64,000 nucleotides of DNA from Hyphomicrobiales bacterium. GTDB taxonomy: Bacteria; Pseudomonadota; Alphaproteobacteria; Rhizobiales; Beijerinckiaceae. Under the pieces are notes generated by a model. The model searched no databases. It was not told the origin of the DNA and saw only the letters and a list, made by a program, of their open reading frames with translations. Shown piece by piece: positions 8,003 to 16,025 of this stretch; the stretch's first letter is position 1, and every line of letters begins with the position of its first letter. The stretch lies in NCBI GenBank assembly GCA_027484655.1, contig JAIXSM010000007.1, positions 1 to 64,000 on the forward strand, written 5' to 3'. The position numbers and the translations under genes were made by a program.

Positions 8003-9175
8003 TCAGTTGATAGGAACGAATTCCGCAGCGATGCCGACATTGGTCGCGATCGTGCGAATTTCGTCGAGATAGTTCGGGTTCATGACATAGATTGTGCTTG
8101 CCTTTCGTGTCGCCGCCGTCAACGGCGAAACGACAGGAACGCCGCTTCCCGGCAAATATTTACCCTGTTTTGCCGGGTTTATGTCGATCACATGATCGAT
8201 CATGCTCGCGTGTGGATCAACCATGAGAGAAAAATTGACGCCTTTGGCCCCCGCGCCCCAAAGTGCAACCGGTCCAAACTTGGTTCTCTCCGCCAAATCT
8301 GCACGCCATTTTTCTGTGAACTGTTGGCGAGCCCACTTCGGTAGCGGGCGGGGCTTCAGCGAGGTGATTTCTTGCGTCGTCTGGCGACCGAATGTTGAAG
8401 CCCGCGCCCACAGATATTGTCCTCCGAACACATGATCGACGGCAACGTCAAAAAAGCCTGAGCGACGGAGCGCCTCCGTGAGCGCGTCCGCCGTGAACAA
8501 TGAGCAATGCTCATAGAAAAAGTCCTGCATGGCCGCGTTGCCAAGGATCCACTCGACGCAGGGCGTCTCGATGAATACGGTCGCGTGCGAATCAGGGCCG
8601 AGGGCTTCGCGGAGAGCGCTGAGAAAGACTACCGGGTCCGGTACATGCTCGATTGTGTGACGGGTCGCGACGACATTTGGTGCGTGCAGAAGGCGCCCTG
8701 CAGTCTGCGTATCAAAATAGCAGGTATGGATTCGCCCTCCCGTAGGCCCTTCCCCTTCTGCGCCGCGCCAAGCGGGATCAAATCCCTCGACGCTTCTAAG
8801 CCGGCGCTCGGCGACAAGCGCAACCTCCTCAATGAAGCGGCCCTGTCCACAGCCGACTTCGAGAAAGTCGATCAAGTCTCCGGCGGGCACCGCAGCGACC
8901 ACGTCGCGCGCTCGATCTCTCAAATGACGGGAGAACGCCAGTGAATGGGTTTGGTCATTCTCGTAGGAAGCGTCATAGACGATAAGGGACGAGTTGAAGG
9001 CGGCGTTCCAGACGAACCCGCAGCCCCTGCAGCCCATTAGCACGAGGGCGCCCCGGGTGGCTGCCCGACCCTCCAGCGCCGTCGAGTAGAGCCTGTTCAT
9101 CAGGATCGGAACGGCATCGCGAATATCAAGCTGATCCAGATCGCCTGTCGAGCAGATAGGGCAGGAGTTGTTCAT
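8003..9175 (-). CDS. Class I SAM methyltransferase with C-methyltransferase C-terminal domain
   Basis: A 390-residue protein. It has an N-terminal cysteine-rich segment (CPIC near residue 5 and CRGCGF near residue 51), a Methyltransf_23-like SAM fold (FLEVGCGQGRFIEE) and a C-terminal half with LWGAGAKGVNFSLM, as in sugar C-methyltransferases. It is a second, diverged member of the architecture seen at 2102-3331. The downstream CmcI-like gene follows within 10 bases, so the two are co-transcribed. Substrate unknown; modification of a polysaccharide precursor is the most reasonable guess from context. Confidence 0.75.
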   Translation of the reverse strand: MNNSCPICSTGDLDQLDIRDAVPILMNRLYSTALEGRAATRGALVLMGCRGCGFVWNAAFNSSLIVYDASYENDQTHSLAFSRHLRDRARDVVAAVPAGDLIDFLEVGCGQGRFIEEVALVAERRLRSVEGFDPAWRGAEGEGPTGGRIHTCYFDTQTAGRLLHAPNVVATRHTIEHVPDPVVFLSALREALGPDSHATVFIETPCVEWILGNAAMQDFFYEHCSLFTADALTEALRRSGFFDVAVDHVFGGQYLWARASTFGRQTTQEITSLKPRPLPKWARQQFTEKWRADLAERTKFGPVALWGAGAKGVNFSLMVDPHASMIDHVIDINPAKQGKYLPGSGVPVVSPLTAATRKASTIYVMNPNYLDEIRTIATNVGIAAEFVPIN

Positions 9176-9451
9176 TTGATAGCTTTCATTACCAACGCTG
9201 CGCGCGAAAGAGCAAGCCCCGAATGGGAGGCGAGGTTACGCCAGCCTATCAAGCCAGCCAGTTCCTGCACTGTGACTACTTCTTTCATGCCCGAGATCGA
9301 ACCCGAACTCAAGCATATGGACACCTCCAATAACCCGGTTGCTATCGTCTGATTGGGCCGAAAACGCCTCGTCGACGACCTCGTGGGTCCCTTTCGGGTT
9401 TGCTTGTTCCTCCGGATACGTGTCCGCGGGTGGCAACGCCAACCTTCACCC
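9176..9451. other. Non-coding stretch before the IS5 remnant
   Basis: No convincing gene. The only open frame (9236-9442, minus) has no recognisable domain and an ordinary shadow composition. The 5' part must hold the promoter of the 9175-to-7237 unit, but I see no clear boxes. Confidence 0.4.
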
Positions 9452-9795
9452 TCACGCCACTGCGTATTTTCCCGACAGCCATACGAACCGGCGCGTGTTG
9501 TAGGCGAAGTTCGCCATTTCGATCTTCACTTTCGTCCGGGGGATATCGATGGTTCGCACGACCAGGCGCATGAGCCCATTCTGATGGGCGAAGACGTGCT
9601 CAAACGCCGAGCGGACGCGCGGCTGGCGGGCATTCGAAATTCGCGTGCGTTCAGGCATCGGCCGCCCCTCGGCTTCTTGCGGTGAATGCGGAATACAAAC
9701 CCGCGAACTGACAGCATCTTCTCGATCTTCGCGAACCGGTAGGCGGTGTTCGCCCATACGTCGCTGGCCGTGTTTGACCCCAGGGCCCTCATGAC
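9452..9795 (-). pseudogene. IS5-family transposase C-terminal remnant, frameshifted
   Basis: The minus strand encodes the C-terminal part of an IS5-type DDE transposase in two frames. DVWANTAYRFAKIEK and VFRIHRKKPRG lie in one frame. A one-base shift near 9660 then leads to RPMPERTRISNARQPRVRSA, EHVFAHQNGL and KIEMANFAYNTRR. The catalytic Glu region (RSAFEHVF) is included. The 5' two thirds of the gene are missing, so this is a dead fragment. Together with the IS630 copy it shows repeated insertion into the island. Confidence 0.75.
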
Positions 9796-9979
9796 GCAAT
9801 CGGTTGATCGGGCGCTCCGAGGTGCGGAAAGCAAACCTCCAGCCTCAAGTGCGAAACCTCTGCGTGCTTGCGCCCGGTATTGCGTTCCACCGCTTTTTCC
9901 TTGCCGGACATCCTGTCCGCATGACCACGACCACACCTCGCCGCGGCTCTGCGAAGGCCGAGCCGCCCTCGCAGACTGA

Positions 9980-10024
9980 CCCCTTGTAAGCTCCCCCGCA
10001 AGCGGGAGAGGGCTGGGTGATGGA
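9980..10024. repeat. Short GC-rich palindromic intergenic repeat
   Basis: Contains CTCCCCCGCAAGCGGGAGAG, an inverted repeat of the same type as those at 35.3 kb and 45-48 kb (purine/pyrimidine-rich arms around a short A/T-containing loop). It is a single degraded copy, with no 18-mer module next to it. Confidence 0.5.
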
Positions 10025-10089
10025 GCGTGCCTTGGAGGAGGCAGCCGTCCCTCGGCGCTCGCGCGCCGAAGAGAGCACTGCGGGTGTAG

Positions 10090-10290
10090 ACCAGCCCCCG
10101 GGACTTTCCTCACCGTCGTGAGGTCGCGGCCCTGCTCCGCGTGTCCACCCGCACCGTCCGCCGGCTTGTGGGCAGAGGGGCGCTTGCGTGTGTTCGGGTC
10201 GGGCGCCGCGTGCGGATCAGCGCCGCGGCGCTGGAGGCGTTTTGCGGGCAGCAAGTCTCTCATAGGTCTGCGTTCAACAATTCGTCGTGA
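10090..10290 (+). pseudogene. Excisionase/HTH_17-like remnant without a start codon
   Basis: A frame that opens after a TAG at 10087 and ends at TGA 10288-10290 contains RREVAALLRVSTRTVRRLV followed by RVGRRVRISAAALEAF. This is the pattern of winged-helix excisionase-type DNA-binding proteins. No ATG, GTG or TTG precedes the domain in frame, and the expected sequence just before it (typically ending FLTRRE) is disturbed, so the 5' end is probably damaged. It lies 88 bp upstream of the tyrosine recombinase trio, a normal place for a recombination directionality factor. The remnant call rests on the missing start codon; an unusual initiator cannot be excluded. Confidence 0.6.
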
Positions 10291-10378
10291 TTACATGTAC
10301 TATCCTTTGATCTGCAAGTTTTTATTGCTGTCTTCACGAATTTCTACTACAGTCCACTCCAGTCCTCACGAGGTTCCG

Positions 10379-12079
10379 ATGGCCAATCCCACGCCACAAC
10401 TCAGCACCCTCCAACACCTCATCGACGCGCTCAAGGCCGCGCCAGACCGCACCGATGTACAAAAGCGCGACGAGGTCAGCGCTGTTCGCACGGTCGCCAA
10501 AGCCCTCGGCGCCGAACCTTCTGTGATTGCGCTTAATGTGAAGCTGCTACGCCAGCGAATGGAAGAGGTCTCCCCCGCCGCGATCGGCTTGAGCCAAAGC
10601 CGGTGGAACAACGTTCGCTCCCTGTTCAGCCGCGCCCTGCAATTGGCAGTCGCAGTGAAGCGGTCCCCAGTTGGCGTGCCCATCTCGCCCGCATGGCAGG
10701 CACTGCGGAACAAACTGCCGCGATCCGGCGCCATGCGGGTGGGAGCTCTGTGCCGGAGCCTCTCCGCCCGCGGCATCGAGCCGGCTGATGTGACGCTCGC
10801 CGACCTTGAGGTTTTTCGGGACGAGATCATCAACGACCGGCTGCGCTCGGGGCCGGAGAAGACGTGGGACGGAATCGTCTGGACCTGGAATAAGGCCGTC
10901 GAGAACGTCGCCGAATGGCCGAAGGTCATCATCCCCCGCGAGGATCGCCGTAAGATCTATGTCCGACCGTGGAGCGATTTTCCCCCAAGCCTGAAGGCGG
11001 ATGTCGACGCCTATCTGAAGCTCCTGTCAGGAGATCTCGTCGACGAAGACGCCCCCGTCCGCGCGTTGCGCCCCATCACAATCAGGAACCGGGAGTATCA
11101 GGCCCGGGTCGCAGCCTCCGCCCTCGTCGCTGAAGGTGTGCCGATCGAAAGCTTGACCAGTCTCCATGAGATCGCCCGGCTGGATCGCATCAAGATCATC
11201 CTGAACCATGTGCGTTCTCGTGGCGGGACCGTTCACACCGCCAATGCGTTCAATATCGCCAATTTCCTACAGGCGGTCGCGCGCCATTGGGTCAAAGTCG
11301 ACGAAACGGAACTCGAAAAAATCCGCAAGATCGCGAGCCAATTGTCGCCGAAGCAGAAGGGTCTGACGAGCAAGAACCGCAAGCGGCTCCTTCCCTTCAA
11401 CGATCCAGACGTCGTCAGTCGCTTTCTGGAGATCCCCGACCGGCTGGCGGCTGAGGTGCGTGCGGACGGTCGCAAGACCATCGTCACGTCTGTTTCGGCG
11501 CAGATCGCAGTCGCCATCGCCATTCTTCAGGTTGCGCCCATCCGGATCCAGAACCTCGCTTCCCTCGATCTGAACGAAAACTTCAGCGCTCAGGGCGGCA
11601 GGTTGTTCCTGCGCTTCGACGGGACGGCCATGAAGAACGGGCGCGACTTCCTCGCCGAATTGCCCGACCACGTCGCCGATCTCATCGCATGGTATTGCCG
11701 GGAATATCGGCCCCTGCTGCTCAGGAGTTCAACCAGCGCGCTGTTCCCCGGCGAGCGCGGGGGCGCCAAGCTGCCCAACACCCTTGGTCGGCAGATCGAT
11801 GACAGGGTCAAGGCCTATCTGGGGTTTCCGGTGAACCCCCACATGTTCCGGCATATCGCCGCCAAGCTGTACCTTGACCAATGCCCGGGCGAGTACGGCC
11901 TCGTCAGCCGCCTGCTCAATCACAAGAGCGTCGCCACCACGATGGCGGCCTACACTGGGGCTGAGACCATCAGCGCGGTTCGGCATTACCAGGACGTGGT
12001 GGCTCGCGGACGGCGCGTTCAGCAAAAGCCCCGACCTCAGCGAAAATCGCGGCCCTCATCCAGGAGGACGGGCGCATGA
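10379..12079 (+). CDS. Tyrosine recombinase, long form (first gene of the trio)
   Basis: A 566-residue site-specific recombinase. The C-terminal catalytic domain shows the full tyrosine-recombinase set: Arg389 (PIRIQNLASL), Lys419, His488 and Arg491 (HMFRH), His515 (LLNHKS) and nucleophile Tyr525 (MAAYTG). The N-terminal 370 residues would hold core-binding and extra arm-type domains and are longer than in phage integrases, comparable with TnpB of Tn554-like elements. The start at 10379 follows ACGAGG at a suitable distance; upstream in-frame ATGs would add a low-complexity leader overlapping the excisionase remnant. Its TGA overlaps the ATG of the next gene. Confidence 0.85.
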   Translation: MANPTPQLSTLQHLIDALKAAPDRTDVQKRDEVSAVRTVAKALGAEPSVIALNVKLLRQRMEEVSPAAIGLSQSRWNNVRSLFSRALQLAVAVKRSPVGVPISPAWQALRNKLPRSGAMRVGALCRSLSARGIEPADVTLADLEVFRDEIINDRLRSGPEKTWDGIVWTWNKAVENVAEWPKVIIPREDRRKIYVRPWSDFPPSLKADVDAYLKLLSGDLVDEDAPVRALRPITIRNREYQARVAASALVAEGVPIESLTSLHEIARLDRIKIILNHVRSRGGTVHTANAFNIANFLQAVARHWVKVDETELEKIRKIASQLSPKQKGLTSKNRKRLLPFNDPDVVSRFLEIPDRLAAEVRADGRKTIVTSVSAQIAVAIAILQVAPIRIQNLASLDLNENFSAQGGRLFLRFDGTAMKNGRDFLAELPDHVADLIAWYCREYRPLLLRSSTSALFPGERGGAKLPNTLGRQIDDRVKAYLGFPVNPHMFRHIAAKLYLDQCPGEYGLVSRLLNHKSVATTMAAYTGAETISAVRHYQDVVARGRRVQQKPRPQRKSRPSSRRTGA

Positions 12080-13146
12080 CCAGATCGGCCATTGCGCCAC
12101 ATGATCGACTTTGCTGGCCGCGCACGATCTGGCCCATTGAAGATCAAAACCGTTGGGCGCTCGCCTGCGCGCCCAGGTCTCCATTCGAAGACGGCCCCGG
12201 CGGGGAGCTTGCAAAGGCCTCGCCATCCACACTGGCCAAGTACGAAAAAGGCTGGGGTCGGTGGCTGGCGTCTCAAGCGCAGCATGAGCCTGAAGCCCTC
12301 GACCGTTCCGCCCGCCCCGCAGCCAGCAAGGCGCAACTGCAAGTCTACGTTGATCACCTGCAGGCCTGCGGCAACTCATGGGGGACGATCCACAACCGTC
12401 TGCAGGAACTGGCCGTAATGCTGCCGCTCATGGGCTATGACATCGACCAGCGCGCGCTTGATCGCTTTCTTGCGACATCCCGCTCGCGGGTCAAGCCGGT
12501 GCGCAGCAAGGCCCATGTCCGCCCGGCGACCGAACTCGTTGATCTCGGGTTCAGGCTTATGGCCAACGCCAATGGCGGGAGCGACCTCGATGATGAGATC
12601 GGGTTCCGCGATGGCCTCATCATCGCGTTCCTTGCCCTCCACCCGGTCCGACGGCGCAACCTCGCCGCATTTGAACTAGGTATCAACCTCATCCGCCAGA
12701 GCAATGGCTACATGGTTATGTTCGAGGAGACCAAGACGGGCGTTCCTTACGAGGCGCGCCTGGCGGACGTTCTGGTCGAGGCCATGGACGCATACCTTGC
12801 AAAGGTCCGTCCCGCGCTCATGGCGAGATCGGGTCGCTGGAAGGCAGACGTCGGAGCCGCGGTCTGGGTGTCGGCAGACGGATCGCCGATGACGCAGGAG
12901 GCGCTTGCGGGCCGCATCGAGTCGAGGACGAAGGAGGCTTTCGGCGCGCCGATCAGCCCGCACCGGTTCCGTGACGCAGCCGCTACTTATCTGTCCATCG
13001 CCGATCCCGCCCGGGTCCGTCTCGCGGCGCCCCTGCTCAGTCATCGCTCCCTCAGCACGACCGAGAAACACTACATTCAGGCGGAGGGCCTGCAGGCGCA
13101 GCAGTCCTATCTTGAGGTCATTGGAAGGAGGCGAAGCCGTGGATAA
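12076..13146 (+). CDS. Tyrosine recombinase, short form (second gene of the trio)
   Basis: A 356-residue tyrosine recombinase with the catalytic residues Arg192 (HPVRRRNLA), Lys220 (FEETKTG), His296 and Arg299 (SPHRFRD), His323 (LLSHRS) and Tyr333 (EKHYIQ). A SAM-like core-binding domain occupies about residues 45-150. Its ATG overlaps the stop of the preceding recombinase (ATGA), and the next gene begins before its own stop, so the three genes are translated together. Size and order recall, in reverse, the TnpA/TnpB pair of Tn554. Two different active recombinases may be needed for strand exchange at the two ends, which is inference. Confidence 0.85.
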   Translation: MTRSAIAPHDRLCWPRTIWPIEDQNRWALACAPRSPFEDGPGGELAKASPSTLAKYEKGWGRWLASQAQHEPEALDRSARPAASKAQLQVYVDHLQACGNSWGTIHNRLQELAVMLPLMGYDIDQRALDRFLATSRSRVKPVRSKAHVRPATELVDLGFRLMANANGGSDLDDEIGFRDGLIIAFLALHPVRRRNLAAFELGINLIRQSNGYMVMFEETKTGVPYEARLADVLVEAMDAYLAKVRPALMARSGRWKADVGAAVWVSADGSPMTQEALAGRIESRTKEAFGAPISPHRFRDAAATYLSIADPARVRLAAPLLSHRSLSTTEKHYIQAEGLQAQQSYLEVIGRRRSRG

Positions 13147-13870
13147 CAACAACGCCTACACAGAACGCCTGAGGATCGGCCCGGTGACGCAGGAACGCAT
13201 CGCGCACATCTGCAAGGAGATCGGTCTGACGGACCAAAAAGCGATCAGAGCTCTCGAGGTATGCCTCAAACACATTGAGGCAGATCTCGCTGGTCACAGC
13301 CGAACGTCATACTCGCCCCACGAGCGCAGTGACATCATTGATCGGCGGCGGAAACTACTGGCGGCGCTCGACAAGTTGGAGCGAACCCTGGACGAGAACA
13401 GCGATCTTCTGCCGGAGATTCTCCCAAAGGCGACATTGGAAGAAATTGGCCTGCTACTTGCCCCCGAAGCCATCCGCGACGTATTGGGCGAACATTCGCC
13501 GAGGTATCTTAGCGTCGGGGATCGCGATGCAGCGCATAAGGCTGTTGGCATCGAATATGGCCATCTTCTCATTCGACATATTGTGCGCCGGATCCGACAA
13601 CCGCTGGACGATTGGATGGCGGCGAACACTCAAAACGCCGGCGGCAGGCCCCCGGACGTCCGCCGAAAATACGTCATCCGGCAGTTGGCTCACGCCGCTC
13701 CCGAGATCATCGGTGGGGCGCCAACCGCATCGACCAACTCGCCCTTCGTGCAACTTTGCGTAGCGGTGTTTCAGGTATTCGAACTGCCGGACGAGGGGAT
13801 TGAAGACGCAGTTGAGAGAGAACTGCGCGAGCTGTCCTCAGCTGCCTGGGAGAAAACCGGTGCAGGCTGA
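13139..13870 (+). CDS. Unknown third protein of the recombinase operon
   Basis: A 243-residue protein with no recognised domain. The start is GTG at 13139, eight bases after a perfect AAGGAGG (13124-13130). It lies inside the end of the preceding recombinase gene, so translation is coupled. An ATG far upstream in the same frame would overlap that recombinase extensively and is rejected. The protein looks soluble and helical, with an Arg/Lys-rich middle (HIVRRIRQPLDDWM) and a Gly-Arg-Pro-Pro element. In Tn554-type systems the third gene (tnpC) affects orientation and frequency of insertion; this protein is larger and not evidently related. Confidence 0.75.
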   Translation: MDNNNAYTERLRIGPVTQERIAHICKEIGLTDQKAIRALEVCLKHIEADLAGHSRTSYSPHERSDIIDRRRKLLAALDKLERTLDENSDLLPEILPKATLEEIGLLLAPEAIRDVLGEHSPRYLSVGDRDAAHKAVGIEYGHLLIRHIVRRIRQPLDDWMAANTQNAGGRPPDVRRKYVIRQLAHAAPEIIGGAPTASTNSPFVQLCVAVFQVFELPDEGIEDAVERELRELSSAAWEKTGAG

Positions 13871-13951
13871 AACGGCCCGGAGCAAAACCTGCGCCCCTTT
13901 CCATCTGGTTCTGCGGACGAATGCGTCGTCTAAACCCGCCAGTCTTGCGGC

Positions 13952-14179
13952 ATGGCGGCAGGCGAATCGCATCACGCACAGAACGTCCGGGAGCGTCGAC
14001 ACAGCGGCGCGGCTCCCTCTGATGCGCGTTCGTCCGCCCGCAGTTCCGAGTGGTGTGATCTGGACGTTGAGCTTGTCCTCGACCCATCGGCGGACCACAC
14101 TGTCTCAGCGAACGAACTGGCGGCCATTGAAAGGCTGCTGGGCGTCGATCTGGATGCGTTCCTAAACTCCGGGCGTTGA
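13952..14179 (+). CDS. Small hypothetical protein upstream of the serine recombinase
   Basis: A possible 75-residue product whose C-terminal part (ANELAAIERLLGVDLDAFLN) has the look of a real helical segment, whereas the N-terminal 30 residues look random. No good ribosome binding site precedes the ATG, so the true start may be internal. It ends 48 bases before the serine recombinase start. Function unknown. Confidence 0.35.
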   Translation: MAAGESHHAQNVRERRHSGAAPSDARSSARSSEWCDLDVELVLDPSADHTVSANELAAIERLLGVDLDAFLNSGR

Positions 14180-14227
14180 GAGACAAATCTCCCGGCATTG
14201 CCTTCATACAGCCTCGGAATGACCCCT

Positions 14228-15877
14228 ATGGCCTTCCAGAACCCTCCGCTCGCCAAGACGATCAAACGCGCTGCACTGTATCTGCGCGTCAGCACGGGCC
14301 GACAAGCTGCCGGCGATGTGTCCCTTCCCTCCCAGCGCGACCTCACGCGGCGCTACTGCGAAGCGCAGGGGTGGAGCGTGGTCGCGGAGTTCGTCGAGCC
14401 CGGCGCCTCAGCGACCGACGACCGGCGGCCCGTCTTCCAGCGGATGCTGGAAGAAGCTGCGTCTCCAGGCCGTCGTTTCGACGTCATCTGCGTGCATGCC
14501 TTCTCGCGCTTCTACCGCAACGGCGCGGAAATGGAGCTGACCATCCGACGCCTGCGCAAACAGGGCGTCGAGGTCGTCTCCGTCACCCAGCCGACAGGCG
14601 ATGATCCCTCGCAGGAACTCATGCGCCAGATCATCGGCGTCTTCGACGAGTACACCTCCCGCGAGAACGGCAAGAACGTCACCCGCGCCATGCGCGAATC
14701 CGCCAAGCAAGGTTTTTGGAATGGAGCTCGCGCACCGCTGGGCTACCGCATAGTGGAGGCCGAACGCCGCGGCGCCAAAATCAAGAAGCGCCTTGATGTG
14801 GATCCCGTGGAAGCGGAGACCGTTCGCCTGATCTATCGCCTGTACACGCAGGGCGATGGGGTTTCTGGCCCTCTCGGGGTCAAGGATACCTGCAAGTGGC
14901 TCAACGCCCGCGGCCACCGTACGCGCCTGGGGGCCGCCTTCGGCGTCGGCCCCGTTCACAAGATCCTGACCCACGCCGGCTACGCCACCGGCAAATGGCC
15001 CTACGGCGTGCGCAACAACCGCACCGGCCTCGCCAACGACCCTGCCTCCATCGTCGAGATCCCCATCCCGCCGATCATCCCCCTTGAACTGTTTGAGCAG
15101 GTTCAGGCCCGGCTCGCCGCCAACAACCCTCGCGTCACCCCGCCACGCATCGTCAACGGCCCTATACTTCTCACCGGACTGGCCGTCTGCGCGACCTGCG
15201 GCGCCGGCATGATCCGCACGGGGACCACGCGGGGGGAGCGCAAATACACCTACTACAGCTGCGCCGGTTGTCAGCAGAAGGGCAAGTCGATCTGCAAGGG
15301 CCGCCACATCCCCATGGGCAAGCTCAACGACCTCGTGACCGAGAATGTTCGTGACCGCCTGCTCACCCCCGAGCGGCTCGGCCATATCCTCGAAGCGTTG
15401 GTCGAGAAGCGCTCACGACAGGACGCCGCGGTTGCCGAGCGCCGCGCTGCGCTTGAACGGGATCTCGCTGCGAAAAAGGAGAAGCTGGCCCGCCTCTACC
15501 GCGCAGTCGAGGAGGGTGTCGTCGACCTCGACGCTGATCTGAAGCAGCGCATCCAGACCCTCAAGAGCGAACGTGACATCGCCGCGGCCGCCCTTGAGCG
15601 CATCGATGTGCATGCTCGCAACGCTGTCGAACTGACCCCGGAGCGGATTGAGGCCTTCGCCACCCTCATGCGCACGAAACTCGCCACCGGCGACACGCAA
15701 GCCCGCAAAGCCTACCTGCGCTCGATCATCTCGCGCATCGAGGTCGATGACGGACGGGTGCGGATCATCGGCGAGAAAGCATCCCTCGCAAACGTTATTT
15801 CGGGCCGCGAGGGCAGCTCCGGAAATGTTCATGGTTTTGTACGCAAATGGCGCGCCCGAAAGGATTCGAACCTCTGA
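14228..15877 (+). CDS. Large serine recombinase of the island
   Basis: A 549-residue serine integrase. The N-terminal resolvase domain contains YLRVSTGRQ with the nucleophilic Ser. A recombinase domain follows at about 155-265 (APLGYRIVEAERRG and later), then a zinc ribbon with CATCGAG and CAGCQQKGKSIC, and a coiled coil with ERRAALERDLAAKKEKL. The start at ATG 14228 (MAFQNPP) keeps the catalytic strand close to the N-terminus; a TTG at 14198 and an ATG at 14219 are alternatives. The last codons (WRARKDSNL, then TGA at 15875-15877) are read out of the antisense strand of the tRNA-Arg gene. The native C-terminus is therefore set by the integration site. Confidence 0.9.
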   Translation: MAFQNPPLAKTIKRAALYLRVSTGRQAAGDVSLPSQRDLTRRYCEAQGWSVVAEFVEPGASATDDRRPVFQRMLEEAASPGRRFDVICVHAFSRFYRNGAEMELTIRRLRKQGVEVVSVTQPTGDDPSQELMRQIIGVFDEYTSRENGKNVTRAMRESAKQGFWNGARAPLGYRIVEAERRGAKIKKRLDVDPVEAETVRLIYRLYTQGDGVSGPLGVKDTCKWLNARGHRTRLGAAFGVGPVHKILTHAGYATGKWPYGVRNNRTGLANDPASIVEIPIPPIIPLELFEQVQARLAANNPRVTPPRIVNGPILLTGLAVCATCGAGMIRTGTTRGERKYTYYSCAGCQQKGKSICKGRHIPMGKLNDLVTENVRDRLLTPERLGHILEALVEKRSRQDAAVAERRAALERDLAAKKEKLARLYRAVEEGVVDLDADLKQRIQTLKSERDIAAAALERIDVHARNAVELTPERIEAFATLMRTKLATGDTQARKAYLRSIISRIEVDDGRVRIIGEKASLANVISGREGSSGNVHGFVRKWRARKDSNL

Positions 15878-15924
15878 CCCCCAGATTCGTAGTCTGGTGC
15901 TCTATCCAGCTGAGCTACGGGCGC
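15848..15924 (-). tRNA. tRNA-Arg (anticodon ACG)
   Basis: Reading the minus strand from 15924, the acceptor stem is GCGCCCG pairing with CGGGCGC. The D-arm is GCTC...GAGC. The anticodon stem is CCAGA/TCTGG with loop CTACGAA, giving anticodon ACG (read as ICG, codons CGN). The T-loop is GGTTCGAATCC, and the CCA end is encoded (15848-15850). The 77-nt cloverleaf is complete. The 3' end faces the mobile region, marking it as the integration target, and the serine recombinase gene overlaps the 3' 30 bases on the other strand. Confidence 0.97.
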
Positions 15925-16025
15925 GCTGTGGGCGGAACATTTGGTTATTCCGCCGGATGCGCCGAATGACCGGCGCGGCATTCGTGTAGCCGCTTTGGCG
16001 GGCGTTGGCAACTGCCAACATACGA

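Larger units (their letters stand above)
1..15848. mobile_element. Right-hand part of a tRNA-Arg-associated genomic island
   Basis: The region to the left of the tRNA-Arg 3' end is built of integration genes (serine recombinase 14228-15877, tyrosine recombinases 10379-13146), insertion sequence remnants and a surface-sugar gene cluster. The sugar genes are visibly more AT-rich than the core genes after 16 kb. The serine recombinase reading frame enters the tRNA gene, which is the arrangement expected of an element that recombines at the tRNA 3' end. The left end lies outside the window. That all of it arrived as one unit is inference, since the sugar genes and the recombinases could have arrived separately. 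Confidence 0.6.

Noticed and set aside
9236-9442. Small minus-strand frame of 68 codons
   Set aside because: No recognised features and no ribosome binding site; it lies in decayed DNA next to an IS remnant.
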